From Panax quinquefolius (lineage: Eukaryota > Streptophyta > Magnoliopsida > Apiales > Araliaceae): a stretch of 64,000 nt of DNA. Where the stretch lies: positions 150,331,991 through 150,395,990 of the forward strand of contig CM035160.1 of assembly GCA_020205615.1 (NCBI GenBank), given 5' to 3'. A program made the position numbers and the translations under genes. This document shows positions 41,618 through 53,735 of this stretch, in pieces; within the stretch, counting starts at the first letter, position 1; each line of letters begins with the position of its first letter. Under the pieces are notes generated by a model. It was not told the origin of the DNA. It did no database searches and saw nothing but the letters and a program-made list of their open reading frames with translations.

Positions 41618-42745
41618 GTGGAGACACCTTTACCCACCAATGAAGAAAACGTGCAACAGACCGACAATGTTCCTCCTGTAAACAACACCACTGATCAGAC
41701 GATGAACGATGGAATGTTTAGAACCTTTTTGCAGTTCATGCAAAATCAGACGAAGGAGACTCGTGTACAAAATACAGGTGGAAATGATAGCAATGCACGG
41801 TTTGTCACAGCCAAGCACTTCAAAGAGTTGGGACCACCAGAATTCTGGGGAAAACCGGATCTGATTAAGGCGGAGACGTGGGTCAAGCAAATTACCAAGA
41901 TATTCGACGTCTTGGGATGCACGAAGGAACAGAAGGTTCCATTCGCCACCTTTATGTTCCGTAACGAGGCAAATTACTGGTGGAAATCTGTGAAGCGTAC
42001 CCATCCAGCCGCACTCAGCATGTCTTGGGATACATTTCAAAAACTGTTCAATGACAAGTACTTTCCTGAAAGTATTCGTCATATGAAGGTGGTAGAGTTT
42101 ATTAGACTGGAGCAGAACAACATGACGGTGTCCTAGTACGAGGCGAAGTTCGCGGAGTTATCCCGGTTTGCACTTCATTTGGTGGAGAATGAGGAACGTA
42201 TGACGTGGATGTTTCTGAGAGGTTTGAAACCCGGCATATGTCAATATCTCATTTCTCATAAATTTTCTCTCTATTCAAATGTTGTCAACATGGCACAATT
42301 ATTAGAGCGAGATAACGAGTACGTTCAACCGAGGGACCACAACCAGGATCATACCGGTGACAGCAGTCATCAGAACAACGATAATCAAAGGAGAAAGAAA
42401 AATACGGACAAAAGCAGTAACCACTCTGGTGGTAATCATGGCTATGAAAATAGAAGAAACGAGTCAGGGGGAGATTTTAAAAAGAGGAGATTCAACAATG
42501 ACAATGTGAAGACGTCAACACCAGCATCAACTGGTTCTAAGGGAGGAGAACGACCACCAGTCGTATGCTATAAATGCGGAAAAGAGGGACATATTAACCC
42601 AAACTGTCCACAACAGTTCAAGGTATGCTATAATTATGGAAAGGAAGGACATATCGCTCGAGATTATACGGTAGCAAAAACCAAGTCCATTGGGGATGGT
42701 GACTCAAAAGATTGTCCCAGAAAAGTCAAAGTCAATGGTTCCTGA
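41618..42745 (+). pseudogene. Tekay/Del-like gag, main part
   Basis: The gag core runs from FRTFLQFMQNQTKETR through PPEFWGKPDLIKAETWV and KYFPESIRHMK to an in-frame TAG at 42134 where a Gln is usual. It continues YEAKFAELSRFALH, an Asn/Lys-rich linker, a good CX2CX4HX4C knuckle (CYKCGKEGHINPNC, about 42568) and a second, ruined one (CYNYGKEGHIARDY). It is broken by the stop and the upstream insertion. Confidence 0.8.
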
Positions 42746-43160
42746 AAGAGCGTTTGTTGTGATTGGTCAAAATGCGAGGAACCCAAACGAGGTGATCACG
42801 GGTAAGCTAATCATAAATTCTTGCGAAGTTTATACCTTACTAGATACCGGTGCTACCCATTCATTTATCTCTCCTGCTTGTGCTCAACGTTTAAAGTTAA
42901 CTCCGGAGAAATTAGACTTTAACTTATCTATGGAGACTCCGTTAAGAGAAACGTTCATTACATCCATTGTTTATAAATCTTGTTTGATCCAAGTCTGCAC
43001 CATCACATTACCTGTTGATCTTATCTCTTTAAAGATACTTGCTTTTGATGTGATTTTAGGGGTTGATTGGTTAACTACTCATCATGCCAAAATTGATTGT
43101 TTTCGTAAGGTTGTTAGTTTTCATATTCCTAACCAACCCGTTGTTATGCAATTCAAGTAA
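42690..43160 (+). pseudogene. Tekay/Del-like aspartic protease
   Basis: LLDTGATHSFISPACAQRL holds the catalytic DTG, and ILGVDWLTTHHAKIDC the second conserved part. The domain is intact in one frame of 156 residues. It overlaps the gag end in another frame, so a frameshift separates it from gag. The stop at 43158 separates it from RT. Confidence 0.75.
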
Positions 43161-43289
43161 CTAAACCACTAAAATCAATCATCGCCATATCAAGTCATAA
43201 AGCTATTCATTTATTGAAAAATGGATGTCAAGCTTTCTTAGCCCATGTTATGGATTTGAATAAAGACACGTCAGATTTGAATAATATTC

Positions 43290-44067
43290 CTGTTGTTAGT
43301 AAATTTCCTGACGTATTTCCTGAAGTACTTCCCGGTCTACCCCCATAACGTGAAGTTGAATTCTTTATTGATCTTGAACCTGGTACAAAGCCCATTTCTA
43401 AAACCCCATATCGAATGGCTCCTATTGAACTTCAGGAGTTAAAGGTCCAATTACAGAGTTGTTGGACATCGGTTTCATTCGTCCCTAAGACATCTCCTCG
43501 GGTGCTCTGCTTTATTTGTAAAGAAGAAAGACTGGAGTATGCTACTTTGTATCGACTACCGGGAATTAAACCATGTCATTATCAATAATAGGTATCCGCT
43601 ACCTCGCATTGATGACCTGTTTGACCAATTACAAGGAGCACAATTCTTTTCAAAGATCGATCTTCGTTCTGAATATCATCAGCTGAAGATTAGAACTGAA
43701 GATATCCCAAAGACTGCCTTAGACTGCCTTCAAAACTCGGTACGGGCATTATGAATTCTTGGTCATGTCTTTTGGATTGACTAATGCTCCTGCGGCTTTC
43801 ATGGATATGATGAACCGAGTATTCAAGGAATATTTGGATCAATTTGTTGTGGTCTTTATTGATGACATCCTTATATATTCCAAAAGCCGTGAAGATCATG
43901 AGCACCATTTGAAGCTGGTACTCCAAAGGCTTCGTGAAAACAAGCTGTATGCCAAGTTGAAGAAATGCGAGTTCTGGCTTGAGGAAGTAACTTTCCTTGG
44001 GCACGTGGTGTCAAAACATGGAGTATCTGTCGACCCGACGAAGATAGAAGCAATACAAAGTTGGTAG
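43290..44067 (+). pseudogene. Tekay/Del-like reverse transcriptase
   Basis: Frames change at about 43500 and 43735. Motifs: FPEVLPGLPP followed by a stop, a [10 protein letters not shown] start (43540), [14 protein letters not shown] (43660), [20 protein letters not shown] (43765) and catalytic [11 protein letters not shown] (about 43855), then the thumb ([20 protein letters not shown]). A duplicated GACTGCCTTA near 43720 causes one frame slip. Confidence 0.8.
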
Positions 44068-44079
44068 CAACCGAAGACA

Positions 44080-44912
44080 GTGACCAAAGTACGCAGCTTT
44101 CTGGGCTTAGCTGGTTATTATCAGAGATTCGTTGAAGGGTTTTTTCGAATCGCTACTCCGTTAACTCAGTTGACTCGGAAGGATACAAAATTCGTATTGA
44201 GCGAGGAATGCGAGAAGAGTTTTCAAGAGCTCAAGAGGAGACTCATTTCAGCACCTGTTCTGACAATACCGTCTGGTTCAGATGGATTTGTTATCTACAG
44301 CGATGCTTTAGGCAAAGGGTTAGGATGTGTTCTCATGCAACATGGGAAAGTCATAGCCTATGCCTTGCGAAAACTTAAAGAATATGAGAGGAATTATCCT
44401 ACTCATGATTTAGAGTTGGCAGCAGTTGTTTTCGGGCTAAAGATCTGGAGGCACTATCTATATGGGGAGAAAGTGGAGATATATTCCAATCATAAAAGCC
44501 TCAAATATTTCTTCACACAAAAGGAACTCAACATGCGGCAACGACGTTGGCTCGAGCTGTTGAAAGATTACCATCACACTATTCAATACTATCCTGAAAA
44601 AGCAAACGTGGTAGCTGACGCGTTGAGTAGAAGATCATATGCGGGAACGAGTGCGATGTTGTCAACACAAAGGCCCATTTTGTGTGATTTACAAAAGATG
44701 AAGATAGAATTCAAGACTCCGGAGACCCATGCGATGATGTCAAGTATACGCATAGAACCGACTTTAATCGAAAAAGTTAAAGTTGCTCAAGCCACCGACC
44801 CGGAGCTGATGCGTATGAAGATGAAAGTACAAGAAGGTGTTATTCCAGAAGCAAGAATCGATGAAGAAGGAATACTTCGAGTCCACTCCAGACTTTGTGT
44901 TCATAACGATTC
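44080..44912 (+). pseudogene. Tekay/Del-like RNase H and integrase start, cut by a solo LTR
   Basis: One long open frame: [17 protein letters not shown], RNase H with [14 protein letters not shown] (first catalytic Asp), [16 protein letters not shown] (Glu), [13 protein letters not shown] (Asn where Asp is usual) and [10 protein letters not shown]. The integrase zinc region follows, stopped by the LTR at 44913. The D-to-N change at about 44492 would hurt RNase H. Confidence 0.8.
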
Positions 44913-47900
44913 TGTGACGCCCCCAAAATAGGTATACATCACATATTCTAAGTCGCCAAATACATGGTACAGAATACAAATACAATCTTTAATATACAAC
45001 AAGAGAGCTTGAGTTTTAATACAATATTATCTTCTAGACAATTATCCACTCTCGAATAAGTCCTCATTATATTTATTATCACACTATTTAATGTAATAGT
45101 GAGGACTACTAATACTATCATCTCGGACCGCCACTCCGCTCTCGACTAGTCTCAAGTTACGCTCTCATTTTCTAAGAGAACGATTGAAAGAAAGGGTGAG
45201 CTCAACTAGCCCAAGAAGAAATATTATGACTAAGATAATGCGAATAAATTATCATTAGTCTTCAACAATGTTAAACCGATAAAATATAATAAACATCAAG
45301 TTTAATCTGCGGTGAAACAAGCAATTCATTAAAAGAGTCAAGTAGAGAATAAAATCTACTATCTTTTATGATTTAAAAGGTTTTTCATCACTTTTATCAT
45401 TGGGACTCGACAATAAATAAACCACATCATCCCCGTTCTACTACGAGGATATTCATTAAGATCACAACCACAAATTATCCATGCACTACTGAGGCCAAGG
45501 ATATTCGTATATTCATCAATGGTCATGATCATGCCAACAACTGTCCATCAATGTACTACGGGCCAATGAAGACTTTTACCACATCATTTGTAACATTACG
45601 GTCATGATTACATCGAATAATCCCTGGTCATAATCATACCAAGTCCATCTATGCACTACAGGCCATAGATGACTTTTAACAAAATATAAACATGAGGATG
45701 ATGACAATGATATAAGAATTCAATAAAACAAGTTCAAGAATTAATTTATCCAGGAACTAATAACGTCCAAATTGTCAACATGATACTTCTTTGTAGAGTA
45801 AAATTTAAGAATGCTCAGAAGAATATTTCCATGAAAGATACTGGATGAAACGCAAATATCAAGGATGTTCCACTAATTTTATGGAGTATAGAAGTCAAAA
45901 CTTTAACGAACTGAGTATAATAAAGAATGGAATAACAAAAGAAATCACCATACATGCGGTACTTCGCATAGACAGGTTATTCCAATAGAACAATAAATAA
46001 CGAAACCAGTCAATGCGTAGAACGCACGTATGTGATATTCCGGCGTAATAATAAAGAATCGGAACCAAAGTCAAAGTAAATTACACCGATAGATATTCCA
46101 ACAAAATAATAAAAAATGGAATAACAATGAAATCACCATAAATGCGATGAAATCAGACCGACAAAGTTATTCCAATGTAATAATAAATAATGGAACCGGT
46201 GTCAAGCAGCATGTACGCATGTATGATATTCCAATAGAATAATAAAGAATGGAATAATAGAAGAATTTCACCATGTATGCGGTACTTCACATATACATGT
46301 TATTCCAACATAATAATAAAGAATGGAATAACAGAAGAATTTCACCAAGTATAGGGTACTTCGCATATACAGGTTATTCCAACATAATAATAAAGAATGG
46401 AATAATGAAGAATTTTACCATGTATGCGGATTGATTCGCATATACAAAGTTATTCCAACATAATAATAAAGAATGGAATAATGTAAGAATTTCACCATGT
46501 ATGCAGATTACCAGCATACAAAAGTTATTCCAACATAATAATAAATAATAGAATAACGAAGAATTTCACCACGTATGCGGATTAAGATAGTCGAGTTATT
46601 CCAATATAATAATAAAGAATGGAATAATGTAAGAATTTCACCAAGTATAGGGTAGCTCACAGTATCTGAGTTATTCCAATGTAATAATTAATAATGGAAT
46701 AATGTAAGAATTTTACCAAGTATAGGGTAGCCCACGTATACTGATTATTCCAATGTAATAATAAATAATGGAATAACAGGAGAATTTCACCAAGTATAGG
46801 GTAGCAGCGTATCTGAGTTATTCCAATGTAATAATAAAGAATGGAATAACAGAAGTTCTCTTCATAAATACAAAAGAAATAATACCCCTTACCTTATAAA
46901 GAAAAAACTGGATATAGAAGTAGTGAAGTAGCAGAATACTCTTTTTCTTTCTCTCTATAATTTCTTTCTCTAGAGTTTCAGTGAATTCGTAAGAAATAAT
47001 GAAGGAATGAGCTTCTATTTATAGGAGAATGGATTGAATACTAACTAATTCATGAACGGTCCAGATTTATGTACTTTTAAACGGACGGTTCATACTGATT
47101 CACTATTAAAACTTAAAGCAACAGTCCATACTGATTCACTATTAAAACTTTGAACCAGCGATCCATATTGATTTACTATTATAAATTCAACCAACTATTC
47201 AAAAATTAAGACATCTCCTCATGGAATAATATTGTACCCAAAAATAATTTGAACCGAAAAGAAATATATTGTTCGGGTGAATAGTACTCTGTGAATAGTA
47301 ACTAGTGAATAGTAACTCGTGAATAGTACTCCGACATAAAAAGTGTCCCGAATACCCGATTGAACAATATAACCTCCAGACATCAATTATCATCGAAATA
47401 GATGTCGATTTCTACTAACACAAATAATCCCAACACAATGAAACTATCAAATTCATCTTTAATCAACACGAACTTATTCATCATTAATATTATAACTCAC
47501 AATATTTAACAACCAGGTTGTTCCCAAGAAAGAGGGGGCTTTCCAATAAGGATTTCTCCATATTGGCGCGCAATTAGGTGACCAAACCTCTCCTTGACAG
47601 AACTTTTAGACATTGTAAATATTGCAATTTAATAATATGAATAACTTTGTCGTCTCAATAGTTGATTTAATAATATAACATATAATGCAGATGATACTGT
47701 GACAATAATCGAATCAATAATATGAGAGATATGATGCAACAATAATTGAGTATAACTGAGTGACTTCTCACGTAAGCATCAATAATCAATACCGTGTGCT
47801 ACTATGCAACCACGCCAGATTCAGACATTTTTACCACCGGGTAGTTCAACAGCTTTTAACAAAGAATACCTCCCGCCGTTATTTTTATAAAATATTTTTG

Positions 47901-48124
47901 TCGCTTTCTCAATCCGACAATAAATCCATTGCGGGGTCCACCAATGATTGTGCTTTTGTACGAATATTCCCCGACCAATTGAATATTATATAACAACTTG
48001 CATACTTTGTAAAATTTATAAATATTACCCACAACTATAACATTATATCAAATTCATTCCATAATATTCAAAAATAATATTCATAGGAAAAATCATCTTT
48101 ATTCATAAAATTTGGGGTCTTACA
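44913..48124 (-). mobile_element. Solo LTR (minus) in pol
   Basis: Starts TGTGACGCCCCCAAAATAGG and ends GGGGTCTTACA, with exact TSD GATTC (44908-44912 and 48125-48129). It has no internal region. It carries the longest palindromic array of the family, at about 45915-46860. Confidence 0.85.
45915..46860. repeat. Palindromic tandem array in the pol solo LTR (about 14 units)
   Basis: About fourteen units of 70-75 bp. The later units (46300-46860) are the most regular, with spacer GAATTTCACCATGTATGCGG. The early units are more diverged. Confidence 0.82.
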
Positions 48125-49116
48125 GATTCTGATTTGAAGTACAAGATCATGATGGAGGCACACAATACACCATTTGCGATCCATCCTGGAAGTACTAAAA
48201 TGTATCGTGATCTTCGACATACATTTTGGTGGAACAATATGAAGAGAGAGATCGCGAAGTTTATCTCGAGGTGTTTAACTTGTTCACGTGTAAAGGCGGA
48301 GCATCAAGTGCCAAAGGGTCCATTGCAACCACTTGAGATTCCGAAATAGAAGTGGGAACACATTACCATGGATTTCATTACGGGTCTTCCCATGGTTTCT
48401 CAAGGCATAAATGTTATTTGGGTTATTGTTGATAGATTAACCAAGTCTGCTCATTTCTTGCCGATACGGGAGACTTATTCCCATGAACGTCTTGTTCGTA
48501 TGTATGTAAATGAGATTATAAGATTGTATGGCATGCCAGTATCCATAGTTTTGGATTGTGACCCAAGATTCACTTCACGATTTTGGGTTAACTTGCAAAA
48601 AGCTATGGGCACGGAGTTCTAATTCGGTTTCTAAGATACCATCCTCAAACGGACGGACAATCAGAGAGGACTATTCAAACTCTTGAAGATCTATTAAGAC
48701 TATGTTTCCTAGACTTCAAAGGGAGTTGGGATAAATATTTACCTTTGGTGGAATTCTCCTACAACAACAACAAAGCTTATCGTGCAAGTATAAAGCGTGG
48801 CTCCATTCGAAGCATTATATGGATGTAAGTGTCGCTCTCCAGTATGTTGGGATGAGGTGGGTGAAACAACATTGTTGGGACCAGAGTTGGTACGTATTAC
48901 TACAGAAAAGATCCAAATGATTCGACAACGTATACAAACGGCACAGGATCAACAAAAGAGTTATGCGGATCTTCATCAAAAAGACGTGAAATTTAGTATT
49001 GGGGATTATGTATTGTTGCGTGTGGCTCCATGGAAGGGAGTTACAAGATTTGGGAAGAGAGAAAAGCTCAATCCACGATTTATTGGTCCATTTCAAATTC
49101 TTGACCGAGTAGGAAA
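48125..49116 (+). pseudogene. Tekay/Del-like integrase, cut by the Tat/Ogre LTR
   Basis: Picks up the frame after the second GATTC copy. Zinc domain (HPGSTKMYRDLRHTFWW, then CLTCSRVKAEH), core DFITGLP (first Asp, 48372) and LDCDPRFTSRFW (second Asp; DRDxRFTS is usual). Several frameshifts occur at 48620-48800, then APFEALYGCKCRSP and the C-terminal RFIGPFQILDRVG. The Tat LTR starts inside the following codons. Confidence 0.8.
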
Positions 49117-50589
49117 TGTAGACACTCAAAATTTTTTGCATTCCTATTACTAACATTGCAGGAGGGCAAATTCGTCTTTTAGAGATAACCCTGAAAGATA
49201 GCTTACATCCATTCTGGATACTACCAGAAGTTCAGCTCCAAACCGAAACACAAACTGGGAACATCATCTCAAACCCGAAACACACACGGGGAATGTCATT
49301 TCCAATCTCGGAGATATCCCCAAGGTTTACAAGATCAAAAGACCCAACATAACACCTCGAGGGACGATTACATCTCTAAGCAATAACACCGCGACGCTTT
49401 CGGTTCCATCCTAGAAACAACACCGAGTAGAAGAACCCCATCCTTGGTGATAGCCCCAAGAGATGCCATTGCAGTTCCGACGATAACCCCGAAAATGCTT
49501 GTGTCAAACATATACAATCAGCTTCAACCCCAGACATCCTGTCAAGGAACACACACCTTAGACCCGGAGTTAACAAACGGGCAGACAGGAACACCCACAG
49601 ATGACAGTGAGACATACAAACAAGAAGCAGTCCAATCTCAGATGTAAACCTGAGAAACGTCTGCTTTTCGCTTAAACCGGCGATAACCCCGGTGAGGAGT
49701 CACAACGTCATTTTACCATCTCAACAAGATGATATTACGGCATACCAACAAATAGTCCAATATCAGCTGTAACCCTGAGCAACGTCTACTTTCAACTCAA
49801 ACCGGCGATAACCCCGGCGAGGGGTCAAACGTCATCTTGTTCCTTCGACAATGGCACGTCGTCTCAACACTTCATATATCCAACAATGTCCCACAAGAAC
49901 GAAGGATTGACAATCCCGAGTGACTATTACGTGTGACAGTACTTTGGATAGAATTTGAAGCTTGAAGACCATGGGCATAGACCCCTCTTCCTGACTTCGT
50001 ACAACCTCTAATCCATGTTATTACGTAACTCTCGACACAAGCGATCCAAAGAAGGTCATATATACCTTGTTCGGATGCTCGGATTGAAGTTCTGCAAGTT
50101 CGAGCAGACATTGCAGTTCATGAGTGCACTTACTACGAGGCAGACGGACCATGAGGCTCGGATACATCACGACCAAATTTGAGTACAAGCTCACGGTTGC
50201 CGCAAAATACTGCGGCCATCCGTCTATATATACAAGCCTTGGGGTCAGCCATTTGAGAAAGAGAGGGAGGGAAAAAGGCGAGGAAGTCCTGTCCATTTTA
50301 CTCTGCATACATATCTTTTGAGTGTTTCCTCATCTTTAAACACTAGTTAGCTCACATATAGCTATCTTTTATCCGGCGGGAGCTGAGTGTTTATCCATTT
50401 AAAGTCATAGAAGTCTACTTTGGCATCCCACTGTAAGCCTTCTTATATTCTATAAATCCTTCTTCTCATATTAGCACACACTGTTATACATATTGAAAGT
50501 CGTGTTGTGTGCGTTTGCCTGAACTTCCTATCCCGTGGTTTTCATTTACTCAGATATATATATACTTATATATGTATATATTTTATATA

Positions 50590-50723
50590 TGGACTAACAT
50601 TATCGAAGTTATGCCTCGATTGAGCCTGAACTTGATGCCCGAGCGTTTAATTGCTTATATATATAAAAGCGTGGTCGGACTACATGCGATGAGCCTGGAT
50701 TTTATATCTGGTGCTTTTAATTG

Positions 50724-50758
<35 letters not shown>

Positions 50759-50935
50759 CCTGTTGTCAAACATATCAGATGAGCCTGAATTTATATCCAG
50801 TGCGTTTAATCGCTTTTATATATATACATATATATAATTTGTTGTCGGACATATCCGATGAGCCTGGATTCACATCCAAAGTGTTTATCGCTATATATAT
50901 ATATATAAATATCTGTATATATATATTTACATTTT
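50590..50935. repeat. Tandem array with TA tracts in Tat/Ogre LTR
   Basis: Four diverged units of about 85-115 bp built on GATGAGCCTGGATTxxxATC, then GTTTAATTGCTTATATATA, then TTGTCGGACATAT. TA runs differ in length between units. Confidence 0.75.
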
Positions 50936-52365
50936 TGTCGGTCTGAAGTTTACTTCGTGGCCTTTTACGACTTTATTTACATTTCGTCCCGCTTTTGAGT
51001 TTACTTGTGTGGCGATTGATCGCTTTTACGACTTTTATTTATATTTTATCCCTTTTGAGTTTACTTAATATGGCGGTTGATCATGTATATATATATATTT
51101 ATAGCTTTTATATATATAATCGCTTATCGCTTTCCATACAAATTGCAGTATCATGTGAGCTTAGAATCATGTGATCACAGAGTTCATCTCATCAATCTAG
51201 ATTCTTGTTCCCGATGGACATTTTTAGTCAGTAGCGTACTTATACATTATTTTTACAAAGATCTCGAATTTCATTGGATCTTTGTCAAGCCCATGAGGAG
51301 TTCTAAGATTCTTGTAGATATTATTTTCTCGAGAATGCTTCGTATCTCGAAAATAAAAGCAAACAAGTTTAACATTTAATAATAAAATAGAAGTATGAAA
51401 AGGTCTCAATTCTTATTGAGCACAGGGTTTGAAAAACCTCTTTTACAAAACTTCATTGTTATATCTTGGTTAAAACTGAATTTTTTCATAAAATTCAAAC
51501 CCTTTGTATATAGGTGCGAACGAGGCCTCACACTACTTTTGTGAGTCCCCAGATTTTACGAATAAAGATTTAATTTTCTCGAAATATTTTTTCAAAATTT
51601 TGGTGTGGGTTTGAGATAACATTATAGTTGTGGGTAATATTTATAAATTTTACAAAGTACGCAAGTTGTTATATAATATTCGATTGGTCGGGGAATATTC
51701 GTTTTAACAGGGAATATTCGTACGACGACACAATCATTGGTGGGCCCCATAACGAAATTATTGTCGGATTGAGAAAACGACAAAAATATTTTTATGAAAA
51801 TAATCTGCGAAGTATTACCGTTAAAAACTGTTGAACTACTTTAGTAGTAAAAGTACGATGTCTGGCGTGGTTGCATAGTTGGACACGGTATTGGTTATTG
51901 ATGCGTATATGATAAGTCACTCAGTTATATTCAATTATTACTACAGTAATTGCTGCATCATATCTCTCATATTATTGATTCTATTATTGTTACAGTATCA
52001 TCTGCGTTATATGATATACTATTAAATCAATAATTGAGACGACAAAGTTGTTCATATTATTAAATTGCAATATTTACAATGTCTAGAAGTTCTGTCAAGG
52101 AGAGATTTGGTCACCTAATTGCGCGCCAATAGGGAGAAATTCTTATTGGAAAGCCCCCTCTTTTCTGAGAACAACCTGGTTGTTAAATATTATGAGTTAT
52201 AATATTAATGATGAATAAGTTCGTGTTGATTAAAGATGAATCTGATAGTTCCATTGTGTTGGGATTATTGGTGTTAGTGGAAGTCGACATTTATCTCGAT
52301 AATAATTTATGTCTGGAGGTTATATGGTTCAATCGGGTATTCAGGGCACTTTTCGTGTCGGAGTA

Positions 52366-52475
52366 CTATTCACGAGTTACTATTCATAAGTTACTATTCA
52401 CGAGTTACTATTCACAAGTTACTATTCATGATTTACTATTCATGAATTACTATTCACGGGATACTATTCACCTGA
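52366..52475. repeat. Short tandem repeat TTACTATTCACGAG (about 15 bp, 7 copies)
   Basis: Repeated GAGTTACTATTCAC-type units in the plus solo LTR. Equivalents are at 47280-47335 (minus) and 32590-32660 in sister LTRs, with fewer copies. Confidence 0.78.
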
Positions 52476-52554
52476 ACAAAATATATTTCTTTTCGGTCCA
52501 AATCATTTTTGGGTACAATATTATTCCATGAGGAGATGTGCTAATTTTTCAGAC

Positions 52555-52690
52555 CGTTGGTTGAAATTATAATAGTAAATCAATATGGACCGTTGGTTAA
52601 AGTTTTAATAGTGAATCAGTATGGATCGTTGGTTTAAAGTTTTAATAGTGAATCAGTATGGACCGTTGCTTTAAGTTTTAATATGGACCG
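52555..52690. repeat. Tandem repeat, about 37-bp unit, in solo LTR
   Basis: Three to four copies of GGACCGTTGGTTAAAGTTTT plus AATAGTGAATCAGTAT. It is mirrored in the minus solo LTR at about 47060-47180. Confidence 0.7.
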
Positions 52691-52929
52691 TCCGTTTAAA
52701 AGTAAATTAATCTGGACCGTTCATGAATTAGTTACTATTCAGTCCATTCTCCTCATTCCTTCATTATTTCTTACGAATTCACTAAAACTCTAGAGAGAGA
52801 AATTATAGAGAGAAGCTATAGAGAGAAAATCTATAGAGAGAAAGAAGAAGAGAAGTCTGTTACCTTTCTATTCCAATATCCAGTTTCTTCTAAGGTAAGG
52901 GGTATTATTTTTCTCATATTCATGAAGAC

Positions 52930-53735
52930 AACTTCTGTTATTCCATTCTTTATTATTCTGTTGGAATAACCTGTATACGTGGACTACCCTATACTTGGTG
53001 AAATTCTTACATTATTCCATTCTTTATTATTATGTTGAATAACTTTTTTACATCTTAATCGCATACATGGTGAAATTCTTCTATTATTCCATTCCTTATT
53101 ATTATGTTGAATAACTTTCTATGCCAAGTAAATCGCATAGATGGTGAAATTCTTCTATTATTCCATTCCTTATTATTATGTTGAATAACTCCTGCATATC
53201 TGAAATACTACATACGTGGTGAAATTCTTCTATTATTCCATTCCTTATTATTATGTTGGAATAACTTTGTTTTATGCAAGTCTGCATACATGGAAAAATT
53301 CTTCTATTATTCCATTCTTTATTATTCATTGGAATATCTCATGCTTAATTTCAATTTACTTTGATACGGGTTCCATTATTTATTATTTCGTATTTATTAT
53401 TCTGTCCGAATATCCTGTCTGTGCGTTTTACGCCAGACTTGGTTCCATTATTTATTATTTCGCATTTATTATTCTGTCGGAATATCCTCGTCGTAAGCTT
53501 TCTGTGGGACTGGTTCTATTATTTATTATTCCGCATTTATTATTCGCCGGAATATCCTATCTCATGCGTTCGCGGGACTCAGTTCCATTATTTATTATTC
53601 ATTGGGAATAACTCGTCATGCGATCTCTATCGCATGCATGGTGAATCCTTCATTATTCCATTCCTTATTATTCGTTGGAATAACTCATACATGTGGATTA
53701 CCACAATGTGGTGAATGATCCTTTATATTCATTCC
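52930..53735. repeat. Palindromic tandem array in the Tat-LTR solo LTR (about 11 units)
   Basis: About eleven units in plus orientation, again with ATTCCATTCCTTATTATT...TTGGAATAAC cores and GGTGAAATTCTTCTATTATT spacers. Confidence 0.82.

Larger units (their letters stand above)
30964..49116 (+). mobile_element. Tekay/Del-like Gypsy element, 5' LTR and gag-pol, triply interrupted
   Basis: It has a 5' LTR (30964-33597), a PBS, and a gag-pol body at 33598-33828, 41618-44912 and 48125-49116. It is interrupted by two solo LTRs with perfect TSDs (GTGGA and GATTC). Removing each restores continuous domain order in frame at the joint. The pol C-terminus is cut by the Tat/Ogre LTR at 49117; the rest of pol and the 3' LTR must lie past the window or be lost. 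Gag zinc knuckle, LDTGATHSF protease and [11 protein letters not shown] fit the Tekay/Del chromovirus layout. Confidence 0.8.

Noticed and set aside
45915..46860. Regular repeat-spacer pattern resembling a CRISPR array
   Set aside because: The repeats are palindromic minisatellite units inside a plant LTR; spacers are related to one another, units recur in sister LTRs, and no cas genes exist.
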